DNA from: Ryuthela nishihirai
Taxonomy: Eukaryota; Arthropoda; Arachnida; Araneae; Heptathelidae
Direction of reading: 5' to 3'
Length of the DNA: 64,000 nucleotides
Assembly: GCA_038380435.1 (NCBI GenBank)
Contig: JAWZYU010000013.1
Location: 15,885,901 to 15,949,900 of the forward strand
A program made the translations under genes and the position numbers. The notes beneath the pieces were generated by a model, which saw only the letters and a program-made list of their open reading frames with translations, searched no databases and was not told where the DNA came from. This document shows positions 12,288 to 24,830 of the stretch, piece by piece. Each line of letters begins with the position of its first letter. Within the stretch, counting starts at the first letter, position 1.

Positions 12288-15200
12288 CCCCGTGATTTGG
12301 CCTTTAGGCCACTTTTGGGAGGTTCGCGTGAAATTGCTTTCAAACCACTTTTGTGAGGTCCCCGTGATATGGTCTTCAGGACACGTTTGTGAGGTCCATG
12401 TGATATGGTCTTCAGGCCACTTTTGTGAGGTTCCCGTGATATTACTTTCAGGCCCTTTTGTGAGGTCCTCGTGATATGGTTTTCAAGCCTCTATTGTGAG
12501 GTCTCCATAATATGATCTTCAGGTCACTTTTGTCACCTCCCTGTGATATGGCCTTCATGCCACTTTTGTAAGGTATCATGATATTGCTTTCAGGCCACTT
12601 TTGTGAGGTCCCCCGTGATATTGTTTTAGGCCACTCTTTTAAGGTTTACGTGATATTGCTTTCAGGCCACTTTTGTGCGGTCCCGTGATATGGTCTTGAG
12701 GCCACTTTTGTGAGGTCCTCGTGATATGGTCTTCAGGTCACTTTTGAGACGTCTCCCTGATATGGTCTTCAGGCGACTTTTGTGAGTTCTCCGTGATATG
12801 GTCTTCAGGCCACTTTTGTGAGGTCCCCGTGACATGGTCTTCAGGCCACATTTGTGAGGTCCCCATGATATTGCTTTCAGGCAACTTTTGTGAGGTTCAT
12901 GTCATATGGTCTTCAGGTCACTTTTGTGAGGTCCTGTGATATGGCCTTCAGTCCACTTTTGTGAGGTCCCGTGATATGATCATCAGGCCATTTTTGTGAG
13001 GTCCCCGTGATATGGTTTTCAGGTCACTTTTGTGAGGTCCACGTGATGTGGTTTTCGGATCACTGTTGTGAGGTCCCCATGATATCGTCTTCAGGCCACT
13101 ATCATGAGGTCCCCATGATATGGTCTTCAGTACACTTTTTTGAGGTCCCCGTGATATTGCTTTCAGGCCACTTTTGTGAGGTCCCTTGATATTCCTTTCA
13201 ACCCACTTTTGTGAGGTCCCCGTGATATGGTCTTCAGGCCACTTTTGTGAGGTCCCCATGATGTGATCTTTAGACCATTTTTCTGAGGTCCCCATGATAT
13301 ATTCTTCAGGCCAATTTTGTGAGTTCTGTGTAATATGGTTTTCAGGCCACTTTTTTGAGTCCCAGTGATATTGCTATCAACCCACTTTTGTGAGGTCCCC
13401 GTGATATGGTCCTCAGGCCACTTTTTGAGGTTCGCATGATATGGTTGTCAGGCCACTTTTGTGAGGTCCTCGTGATATTGCTTTCAGGCTACTTTTTTAA
13501 GGTCCCCGTGATATTGTCTTCAGGCCACTTTTTGAGTTCCCGTGATATTGTCTTCAGGCCACTTTTGTGAGGTCCCCGTGATATTGTTTTCAGGCCACTT
13601 ATATGAGGTCCCCGTGATATGGTCTTCAGGCCACTTTTGTGAGGTCTTCGTGATATTGCTTTCAGGTCACTTTTGTGAAATCTCCATGATATTCCTTTCA
13701 TTCCACTTTTGTGAGGTCCCCGTGATGTTGCTTTCAGGCTACTTTTGTGAGGTCCCCCTGATAAAGTCTTAAGGCCACATTTGTGAGGTCCCCGTGATAT
13801 TGTCTTCAGGGAACTTTTGTGAAGTCCCCATAAAATTGATTTAAGGCTACTTTTGTGAGGTCCCTGTGATATGGTCTTCAGGCCACTTTTGTTAGGTCCC
13901 GTAGATATTGCTTTCAGTTCCCTTTTGTGAGGTCCCCGTGATATGGTCTTCAGGCCACTTTTGTGAGGTCCCTGTGATGTTGCTTTCAACCCACTTTTGT
14001 GAGGTCCCCGTGATATGGTGTTCAGGCCACTTTTGTGAGGTCCCCATGATATTGCGTTCAGGCCACTTTTTTGAGGTCCGCGTGATATGGTGTTCAGGCT
14101 ACCTTTGTGAGGTTCTCGTGATATTGATTTCAGGCCACTTTTGTAAGTTCCCCGTGATATGGTCTTCAGACTACTTTTGTAAGGTCCCCGTGATGTGGTC
14201 TTCGGGCTACTGTTGTGAGGTCTACGTCATATGGTCTTCAGGCCACTTTTGTCAGGTCCCTATGATATGGTTTTCAGACCCCTTTTATGAGTTCCCCGTG
14301 ATATGGTGTTCAGGCTACCTTTGTGAGGTTCTCGTGATATTGATTTCAGGCCACTTTTGTTGGGTCCCCATGATATTGCATTTAGGCCACTTTTGTGGGG
14401 TCCCCATGATATTGCATTCAGGCCACTTTTGTGAGGTCCCCGTGATATGGTCTGCAGGCCACTTCTGTGAGTTCCCCGTGATATGATATTCAGGTCACTT
14501 TTGTGAGATCTCCGTGGTATAGTCTTCAGGTCACTTTTCTGAGGTCCCTGTGATATGGTATTCAGGCCACTTTTCTGAGGTCCCCGTGATATCGTTTTGA
14601 GCCCAAATTTGTGATGTCCCTGTGATATTGCTTTCAGTCCAATTTTGTGAGGTCCCTTTGATATTGTTTTCAGGCCACTATGGTGAGGTCCCATAATATT
14701 GCTTTCAACCCACTTTTGTGAGGTTTCTGTGATAACGTCTTCAGGCCGGTTTTGAGAGATCTCCATGATATTGCTTTCAGGCCACTTTTGTGAGGCTCCT
14801 TATATGGTCTTCAGACCATTTTTGTGAGGTCCCTGTGATATTGTCTTCAGACCACTTTTGTGAGGTTCCCGTAAAATTGATTTCATGCTACTTTTGTGAG
14901 GTCCTCGTGATATGGTTTTCAGTTCCGTTTTGTGAGGTCCCCGTAATATGGTCTTCAGGCCACTTTTCTGAGGTCCCTGTGATATTGATTTCAGTCCAAT
15001 TTTTTGAGGTCCCCTTGATATTGCTTTCAGGCCACTATTGTGAGGTCCCGTGTTATTGCTTTCAACCCACATTTCAGAGGTTCCTGTGATATTGATTTCA
15101 GTCCAATTTTGTGAGGTCCCCTTGATATTGCTTTCAGGCCACTATTGTGAGGTCCTGTGTTATTGCTTTCAACCCACTTTTCAGAGGTTCCTGTGATATG

Positions 15201-18200
15201 GCCTTTTTTGAGAAGGCCACTTTTGAGAGGTCCCCGTGATATTGCTTTCAGGCCACTTTTGTGAGGCCCCTTATATGGTCTTCAGACCATTTTTGTGAGG
15301 TCCCCGTGATATTGCCTTTAGTTCACTTTTGTGAGGTCCCAGTGACATGATTTTCAGGCCACTTTTGTGAGGTCACCATGATATTGTCTTCACGCCACTT
15401 TTGTGAGGTCCCATGATATGGTCTTCAGACCACTTTTGTGAGATCCCATTGGTGTGGTCTTCAGGCCACTTTTGTGAGGTCCCCGTCATATTGTTTCAGA
15501 CCACTTTTGTGAGGTCCCCGTGATATGGTCTTCAGGCCACTTCTGTGAGGTCCCCGTGATATTTTCTTCGGGCCACTTTTGTGAGGTCCCAGTGATATTG
15601 CTTTCAACCCACCTTTGTGAGGTCCCAGTGATATGGTCTTCAGGCCACTTTTTGAGGTCCCCATGATATGCTCTTCAGGTCACTTTTGTGAGGTCCCCGT
15701 GATATATCTTTCAGGCCACTTTTGGGAGGTCCCGTGACACTTCTTTCAGGCTACTTTTGTGAGGTCCCGTGATATTGTATTCAGACCACTTTTGTGAGGT
15801 CTCCGTGATATTGTCTTCAGGCCACTTTTGTCAGGTCCTTATGATATGGTCTTCAGGCCACTTTTGTGAGGTCTTCGTGATATTGCTTTGAGGTCACTTT
15901 TGTGAAATCTCCCTGAAATTCCTTTCATTCCATTTTTGTGAGGTCCCCGTGATATTGCTTTCAGGCTACTTTTGTGAGTTTCCCGTGATAAGGTCTTCAG
16001 GACACTTTTGTGAGGTCCCTGTGATATTGCTTTCAGGCCACTTTTGTGAGGTCACCGAGATATTGCTTTCATTCCACTTTTGTGAGGTCCCCATGATATT
16101 GCTTTCAGGCCACTATTGTGCGGTCCCAGTGATATTGCTTTCAGTCCAATTTTGTGAGGTCCCTGTGACATTGCTTTCAGGCCACTATTGTGAGGTCCCC
16201 GTGATATTGCTTTCAACCCACTTTGTGAGGTCCCCGTGATATGTTATTCAGGCCACTTTTGTGGGGTCCCTGTGATATGGTCTTCAGGTCACTTTTCTGA
16301 GGACCCCGTGATATTGCTTTCTGGCCACTATTGTGAGGTCCCCGTGATATTGCTTTCATGCCACTATTGTGAGGTCCCCGTGATATTGCTTTCAACCCAC
16401 TTTTCTGAGGTCCATGTGATATGGTACTCAGGCCACTTTTGTGAGGTCCCCGTGATATGGTCTTCAGACCATTTTTGTGAGTTCCCCGTGATATTGCTTT
16501 CAGGCCACTATTGTGATGTGCCCGTGATATGGTCTTCAGGCCACTTTTGTGAGGTCCCCGTGATATTGCTTTCAGTCCACTTTTGTGAGGTCCCTGTGAT
16601 ATTGCTTTCAGGCTACTTTTGTGAGGTCCCCGTAATATGGTCTTCAGCCCATTTTGTGAGGTCCCATGATATGGTCTTCAGGTCACTTTTGTGAGGTCCC
16701 TCTGATATTGTCTTCAGGCTTCTTTGGTGAGGTCCCCCGTGATATGGTCTTCAGACCACTTTTATGAGGTCCCATGATATAGTTTTCAGGCCACTTTTGT
16801 GAGGTTCCTGTGATATGGTTTTCAGGCCACTTTTGTGAGGTCCCAGTGATATTATTTTCAGGTCAATTTTGTGAAGTCCCCGTCATACGGTCTTCTGGCC
16901 ACTTTTGTGAGGTCCCCGTGACATGGTGTTCAGGCCACTTTCCTGAGGTCCCCGTGAAATGGTGTTCACACCACTTTTGCGAGGTCCAATTGATATTGTT
17001 TTCACCACTTTTGTGAGGTCCCCGTGATATTGTCTTCAGGCTACGTTTGTGAGATCCCATGATATTGTCTTCAGCCACTTTTGTGAGGCCCCCGTGATAT
17101 TGCTTTGAGGCTACTTTTGTGAGGTCCCCGTGATATGGTCTTCAGGCCACTTTTGTGAGGTCTCCGTGATATGGTCTTCAGGCCACTTTTGTGAGGTCTT
17201 CGTGATATTGCTTTCAGGTCACTTTTGTGAAATCTCCATGATATTCCTTTCATTCCACTTTTCTGAGGTCCCCGTGATGTTGCTTTCAGGCTACTTTTCT
17301 GAGGTCTCCGTGATTTTCCTTTCAGTTCACTTTTGTGAGCTGAACGTGATATTTGCTTCATGCCACTTTTGTGACATCCCTGTGATATTGCTTTGAAGCT
17401 ACTTTTGTGAGGTCCGAGTGATATTGTTTTTAGGCCACTTTTGTGAGGTCCCCCTTGACATTGTCTTCAAGCCGCTTTTGTGAGGTCCTGTGATATTGTC
17501 TTCCGGCCACTTTTGTGATGTCCCCGTCATTGCTTTCAGGCTACTTTTGTGAGGTCCCAATGATATGGTTTTCAGGCCACTTTTGTGAGGTACCCGTGTT
17601 ATGGTCTTTTGGCTACTTTCGTGAGGTCCCAATGATATGGTCTTCAGCCCACTTTTGTGAGGTACCCGTGTTATGGTCTTTTGGCTACTTTTGTGAGGTC
17701 ACCGTCATGTGGTTTTCAGGCCACTTTTATGAGGTCCCATGATATGGTCTTCAGGCCACTTTTGCGAGATCCCCGTGATATTGCTTTCAGGCTACTTTTG
17801 TGAGGTCCCTGTGATATGGTCTTCAGGCCACTTTTGTGAGGTCCCGTGATATTGCTTTCAGTCCACTTTTGTGAGTCCCCGTGATATTGCTTTCAGGCTA
17901 CTTTTGTGAGGTCCCCGTGATATTTTTTTCATGCCACTTTTGTGAGGTACCTGTGATAAAGTCTTCAGGCCACTTTTGTGAGGTCCCTGTGATTTGCTTT
18001 CAGGCTACTTTTGTGACGTCCCCATGTCATGGTCTTCAGGCCACTTTTGTGAGGTCCCCGTGATATTGCTTTCAGACTACTTTTGTGAGGTCCCAGTGAT
18101 ATGGTCTTGAGGCCACTTTTCTGAGGTCCCCTAGATATTGCTTTGTTCACTTTTGTGAGTTTCCCGTGATATGGTCTTTAGGCCACTTTTGTCAGGTCCC

Positions 18201-18490
18201 CATGATATGGTTTTCAGGCCACTTTTGTGAGGTCCCCGTGATATGGTCTTCAGGCGACTTTTGTGAGGTCTCCATGATATCGCTTTTTGTATAAATTTGT
18301 GAGGTCCTGTGATATTGGTTTCATCCTACTTTTGTGAGGTCCCCATGATATGGTCTTCAGGCCACTTTTGTGAGGTCCCCGTGATATTGATTTCAGTCCA
18401 CTTTTGTGAGGTCCCTCTATTATTGCTTTCAACCCACTTTTGTGGGGTCCACGTGATATGGTCTTCAGTCCACTTTTGTGAGGTCCCCAT
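12288..18490 (+). repeat. 36-bp satellite, forward-oriented block
   Basis: Forward 36-bp monomers of the same kind as 661-5,623. It starts after a short scrambled spacer (12,262-12,287) that still contains a fragment of reverse-oriented monomer (TGTGGCCTGAAG). A distinctive run of units with GTGAAATCTCC followed by TTCCTTTCATTCCA occurs at about 13,660, 15,890 and 17,220. The unit with GAGGTCACCGAGATATTGC at about 16,050 also occurs at about 4,312, in the earlier forward block. Block sharing of this type suggests duplication or unequal exchange of multi-monomer segments. Confidence 0.95.
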
Positions 18491-21400
18491 GATATCGTTT
18501 TCAGGTTACTTTTGTTACGTCCCCATTACATTGTCATGCCAATTTTGTGAGGTCCCCATGGCTTTGCCATAAGGTCATTATGGTGTCGTAAGGCCACTTT
18601 TGTGCGGTCCCCATGATGTATTCGTATGGCGACTTTTATGATATCCCCGTGACAGTGTCATACCAAATTTGTGAGGTCCCCATAGCTTTGCCATAAAGTC
18701 ACTATGGTATCACAAGGCCACTTTTGTGAGGTCCCCGTGAAATCGTTTTCAGCTTATTTTTGTTATGTCCCCATTACATTGTCATGCCAAATTTGTGAGT
18801 TCCCATGACTTTGCTATAAGGTCACTATGGTGTCGTAAGGCCACTTTTGTGAGGTCCATGTGATGTCTTCGTAAGACCACTTTTATGACGTCCCCATTAC
18901 ATTGCCATGCCAATTTTGTGAGGTCCCCATGGCTTTGCCATAAGGTCACTATGGTGTCATAAGTCCACTATTGGGAGGTCCCCATGATGTCTTCGTGAGG
19001 CCATTTTTATGACGTCCCCCTGACATTGTCATGCCAATTTTTGTGAGGTCCACATGGCTTTGCCATAAGGTCAATATGGTGTCGTAAGGCCACTTTGTGG
19101 GGTGAGGTCCCCGTGATGTATTCGTAAGGCCGCTTTCATGAGGTCCACGTGACATTGTCATGCCAATTTTGTGAGGTCCCCTTGGCTTTGTCATAAGGTC
19201 ACTATGGTGTCGTAAGGCCACTTTTGTGAGGTCCCCGTGATGTCTTCGTAAGGCCACTTGCATTAGGTTCCCGTGATATTGTCATGCCAATTTTGTGAGG
19301 TCCCCTTGGCTTTGTCATAAGGTCACTATGGTGTCGGAAGGCCACTTTTATTACGTCACCGTGCCCTTTGTCATGCCGATTTTGTGAGGTCCCCATGGCT
19401 TTGACATAAGGTCACTATGGTGTTTTAAGGCCACTTTTGTGATGTCCCCGATATCATTTTCAGGTTACATTTGTTACATCCCCATTACATTTTCATGCCA
19501 ATTTTTTGAGGTCCCCATGGCTTTGTCATAACGTTACTATGGTGTCGTAAGGCCACTTTTGTGAGGTCCCCGTGATGTCTTCATAAAGCCACTTTTATGA
19601 CGTCCTCATTACATTGTCATGCCAATTTTGTGAGGTTCCCATGGCTTTGCCATATGGTCATTACGGTGTCGTAAGACCACTGTTGTGAGGTCCGTGTGGT
19701 GTCTTCATAAGGCCACTTTTATGATATTCCCATGACCTTGACATGCCGATTTTGTGAGGTCCCCATGGCATTGTCATAACGTTACTATGGTGTCGTAAGG
19801 CCACTTTTGTGAGGTCCCCGTGATGTCTTCATAAAGCCACTTTTATGACGTCCCCATTACAGTGTCATGCCAATTTTGTGAGGTTCCCATGGCTTTGCCA
19901 TATGGTCATTACGGTGTCGTAGGCCACTTTTGTGAGATCCCAGTGATGTCTTCGTAAAGCCACTTTTATGAGGTCCCCGTGACTTTATCATGCCGATTTT
20001 GTGAGGTCCCCATGGCTTTCCATAAGGTCACTATTGTGTCGTAAGGCCACTTTTGTGAGGTCCCCGTGATATCGTTTTTGGTTACATTTGTTACGTCCCC
20101 ATTACATTGTCATGCCAATTTTTTGAGGTCCCCATGGCTTTGTCATAACGTTACTATGGTGTCATAAGGCCACTTTTATGACGTCCCCGTGACATTGTCA
20201 TGCCAATTTTGTGAGGTTCCCATGGCTTTGCCATAAGGTAACTATGGTGTCGTAAGGCCACTTTTGTGAGGTCCCCATGATGTCTTCATAAAGCCACTTT
20301 ATGACGTCCCCGTAACATTGTCATGCCAATTTTGTGACGTCCCCATGGCTTTGCCATAAGGTCACTATGGTGTCGTAAGGCCTGACTGATTTTGTGAGGT
20401 CCCTATGATATCGTCTTCAGGTGACTTTTACGACGTCCCCATGACATTTTCATGCCAATTTTGTGAGGTCCCCATGGCTTTGCCTTAAGGTCACTATGGT
20501 GTCGTAAGGACACTTTTGTGAGGTCCCCATGATATCGTTTTCAGGTTACTTTTGTTACGTCCCCATCACATTGTCATACCAATTTTGTGAGGTTCCCGTG
20601 GCTTTGCCATAATGTCATTATGGTGTCATAAGGCCACTTTTGTGAGGTCCCCGTGATATCGTTTTCAGGTTACTTTTGTTCAGTCCCCATTAGGATTTCA
20701 TGCGAATTTTGTGAGGTCCCCATGGCTTTGCCATATGTTCATTATGGTGTCGTAAGACCACTTTTGTGAGGTCTCCATGATGTCTTTGTAAGGCCAATTT
20801 TGTGACATCCCCGTGACATTGTCATGCCAATTTTTTGAGGTCCCCATGGCTTTGGCATAAGGTCACTATGGTGTCGTAAGGCCACTATTGTGAGGTCCCC
20901 TTGATGTCTTTGTAAGGCGACTTTTATGACGTCCCCGTGACAGTTTCATGCCAATTTTCTGAGGTCCCCATGGCTTTGACATAAGGTCATTATGGTGTCG
21001 TAAGGCCACTTTTGTGAGGTCCCCGTGATGTCTTTGTAAGGCGACTTTTATGATGTTTCCGTGACATTGTCATGCCAATTTTGTGAGGTCCCCATGGATT
21101 TGCCTTAAAGTCACTATGATGTTGTAAGGCCACTTTTGTGAAGTCCCCATGATATCGTTTTCAGGCTACTTTTGTTACGTCCCCATTACATTGTCATGCC
21201 AATTTTGTCAGGTCCCCATGGCTTTGCCATAAGGTCATTATGTTGTCGTAAGGCCACTTTTGTGAGCTCCCTGTGATGTCTTCGTAAGGCATCTATTATG
21301 ATGTCCCCATGACATAGTCGTGCCAATTTTGTGAGATCCCCATGGCATTGCCATAAGGTCATTATGGTGTCGTAAGGCCACTTTTGTGAAGTCCCCGTAA

Positions 21401-24400
21401 TGTCTTCGTTAGGCCACTTTTATGACGTCCCCGTGACATTTTCATGCCAATTTTGTGAGGTCCCCATGGTTTTGCCATAAGGTCACTCTGGTGTCGTAAG
21501 GCCAATTTTGTGAGGTCCCTGTGATATCGTTTTCAGGATACTTTTGTTACGTCCCCATTACTTTGTCATGCGAATTTTCTGAGGTCCCCATGGCTTAGGC
21601 CATAAGGTCATTATGCTGATGTAAGGCCACTTTTGTGAGGTTCCCGTGATGTCGTCATAAGACCACTTTTATGACGTCCCCGTGACATTGTCATGCCAAT
21701 TTTGTGAGGTCCCCATGGCTTTGCCTTAAGGTCACTATGGTGTCATAAGGCCACTTTTGTGAGGTCCCTGTAATGTCTTCGTGAGGCCACTTTTATGACG
21801 TCCCCGTGATATTGTCATGCCGATTTTGTGAGATCTCCATGGCTTTGCCATAAGGTCACTATGGTGTCGTAAGGCCACTTGTGTGAGGTCCTTCTGATGT
21901 CTTCGTAAAGCAACTTTTATGAGGTCCCCGTGACATTGTCATGCCAATTTGTGAGGTCCCCATGGCTTTGCCACAAGGTCACTATGGTGTCATAAGGCCA
22001 CTTTTGTCAGGTCCCCGTGATGTCTTCGTAAGGCCACTTTTATGACGTCTCCGTGACATTGTCATGCCAATTTTGTGAGGTCACCATGGCTTTGCCGTAA
22101 GCTCACTATGTTGTTGTAAGACCACTTATGTGAGGTCCACCTAATTTCTTCGTAAGGTCACTATGATGTCATTAGGCCACATTTCTTAGGTCCCCATGAA
22201 GTCTTCATAAAGCCACTTTTATGACATCTCCGTGACATTGTCATGCCAATGTTGTGAGGTTACCATGGCTTTGCCATAAGGTCACTATGGTGTCGTAAGG
22301 CCAGTTTTGTGAATTCCCCGTGATATCGTTTTCAGGTTACTTTTGTTATGTCCCCATTACATTGTCATGCCAATTTTGTGAGGTTCCCATGGCTTTGCCA
22401 TAAGGTCACTATAGTGTTGTAAGGCCACTTTTGTGAGGTCCCTGTGAAGTCTTCGTAAGGCCACTTTTATGACGTCCCCGTGACCTTGTCATACCAATTT
22501 TGTGATTTCCCCATGGCTTTGCCATAAGGTCACTATGGTGTCACAAGGCCACTTTTGTGAGGTCCCCGTGATATTTTCAAGTTATTTTTGTTATGTCCCC
22601 ATTACATTGTCATGCCAAATTTGTGAGGTTCCCATGACTTTGCCATAAGTCACTATGGTGTCATAAGGCCACTTTTGTGAGGTCCACATGATGTCTTCGT
22701 AAGGCCACTTTTACGACGTCCCCGTGATATCGTTTTCAGGTTACTTTTATTACGTCCCCATTACATTGTCATGCCAATTTTGTGAGGTCCCCATGGCTTT
22801 GACATAAGGTCATTATGGTGTTGTAAGGCCACTTTTGTGTGGTCCCCGTGATGTATTCGTATGGCGATTTTTATGATATCCCCGTGACAGTGTCATACCA
22901 AATTTGTGAGGTCCCCATAGCTTTGCCATAAGGTCACTATGGTATCACAAGGCCACTTTTGTGAGGTCCCCGTGATATTTTCAAGTTATTTTTGTTACGT
23001 CCCCATTACATTGTCATGCCAAATTTGTGAGGTTCCCATGACTTTGCCATAAGTCGCTATGGTGTCGTAAGACCACTTTTGTGAGGTCCACATGATGTCT
23101 TCGTAAGGCCACTTTTATGACGTCTCCGTGACATTGTCATGCCAATTTTGTGAGGTCACCATGGCTTTGCCGTAAGCTCACTATGTTGTTGTAAGACCAC
23201 TTTTGTGAGTTCCCCGTGATATCGTTTTCAGGTTACTTTTGTTATGTCCCCATTACATTGTCATGCCAATTTTGTGAGGTTCCCATGGCTTTGCCATAAG
23301 GTCACTATAGTGTTGTAAGGCCACTTTTGTGAGGTCCCTGTGAAGTCTTCGTAAGGCCACTTTTATGACGTCCCCGTGACCTTGTCATGCCAATTTTGTG
23401 ATTTCCCCATGGCTTTGCCATAAGGTCACTATGGTGTCACAAGGCCACTTTTGTGAGGTCCCCGTGATATTTTCAAGTTATTTTTGTTACGTCCCCATTA
23501 CATTGTCATGCCAAATTTGTGAGGTTCCCATGACTTTGCCATAAGTCACTATGGTGTCGTAAGACCACTTTTGTGAGGTCCACGTGATGTCTTCGTAAGG
23601 CCACTTTTATGACGTCCCCGTGATATCGTTTTCAGGTTACTTTTGTTACGTCCCCATTACATTTTCATGCCAATTTTGTGAGGTCCCCATGGCTTTGCCA
23701 CAAGGTCGCTATGGTGTCGTAAGGCCACTTTTGTCAGGTCCCCGTGATGTCTTCGTAAGGCCACTTTTATGACGTCTCCGTGACATTGTCATGCCAATTT
23801 TGTGAGGTCACCATGGCTTTGCCATAAGGTCACTCTGTTGTTGTAAGACCACTTATGTGAGGTCCACGTAATTTCTTCATAAGGCCACTTTTATGATGTC
23901 CCTGTGACATTATCATGCACAATTTTGTGAGGTTCACATGGCTTTGCCATAAGGTCACTATGGTGTTATAAGGCCACATTTCTGAGGTCCCCATGAAGTC
24001 TTCATAAAGCCACTTTTATGACATCTCCACGACATTGTCATGCCAATGTTGTGAGGTTACCATGGCTTTGCCATAAGGTCACTATGGTGTCGTAAGATCA
24101 CTTTTCTGAGGTCCCCGTGATATCGTTTTCAGGTTACTTTTGTTACGTCCCCATTACATTGTCATGTCAATTTTGTGAGGTTCCCATGGCTTTGCATAAG
24201 GTCACTATAGTGTCGTAAGGCCACTTTTGTGATGTCCCTGTGAAGTTTTCATAAGGCCACTTTTATGACGTGCCCGTGACCTTGTCATGCCAATTTTGTG
24301 AGGTCCCCATGGCTTTGCCATAACGTCACTATGGTGTCACAAGGCCACTTTTGTGAAGTCCCCGTGATATCATTTTCAAGTTATTTTTGTTACATCCCCA

Positions 24401-24830
24401 TTACATTGTCATGCTAAATTTGTGAGGTTCCCATGATTTTGCCATAAGGTCACTATGGTGTCATAAGGCCACTTTTATGACGTCCACGTGATGTCTTCGT
24501 AAGGCTACTTTTATGACGTCCCCGTGATATCGTTTTCAGGTTACTTTTGTTATGACTATGTAATAGGTGTATAAAAGTGGCAAAAACAACATGTTACTAA
24601 CTTGTTGTTTTTGTTATGTCCCAATTACATTGTCATGCCAATTTTGTGAGGTCCCCATGGCTTTGCCATAAGGTCACTATGATGTCATAAGGCCACTTTT
24701 GTGAGGTCCCCGTGATATCGTTTTCAGGTTACTTTTGTTAAGTCCCCATTACGTTGTCATGCGAATTTTGTGAGGTCCCCATGGCTTTGCCATAAGGTCA
24801 TTATGGTGTCGTAAGACCACTTCTGTGAGG
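18491..24830 (+). repeat. Satellite subfamily 2: multi-module ~124-bp higher-order repeat
   Basis: The same core (CCACTTTTGTGAGGTCCCC) is kept but units are now ordered modules. One is a 36-bp unit starting GTGATGTCTTCGTAAGG with core variant TTATGACGTCCCC. One is a 33-bp unit (GTGACATTGTCATGCCAATT...). One is a 55-bp unit starting ATGGCTTTGCCATAAGGTCA that looks like two monomers fused by an internal deletion. A further 36-bp unit begins GTGATATCGTTTTCAGGTTA. Together three modules give about 124 bp. Recent long copies are evident: about 22,310-22,720 recurs at 23,205-23,620, about 22,175-22,270 recurs at 23,970-24,065, and 18,610-18,725 recurs at about 22,850-22,955. Confidence 0.93.
24551..24619. 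other. Short non-satellite insert with hairpin
   Basis: The satellite is interrupted by AT-rich sequence unlike the monomer (ATGACTATGTAATAGGTG and following). It contains an 11-bp inverted repeat, CAAAAACAACA at 24,581-24,591 against TGTTGTTTTTG at 24,603-24,613, with an 11-bp loop. The satellite resumes with the expected GTTATGTCCC module. It could be a very small foldback element or filler DNA at a repaired break; no clear target-site duplication is visible. Confidence 0.6.

Noticed and set aside
1..18490. Possible CRISPR array
   Set aside because: Units are contiguous 36-bp monomers without unique spacers, in a eukaryotic setting, and degenerate throughout.
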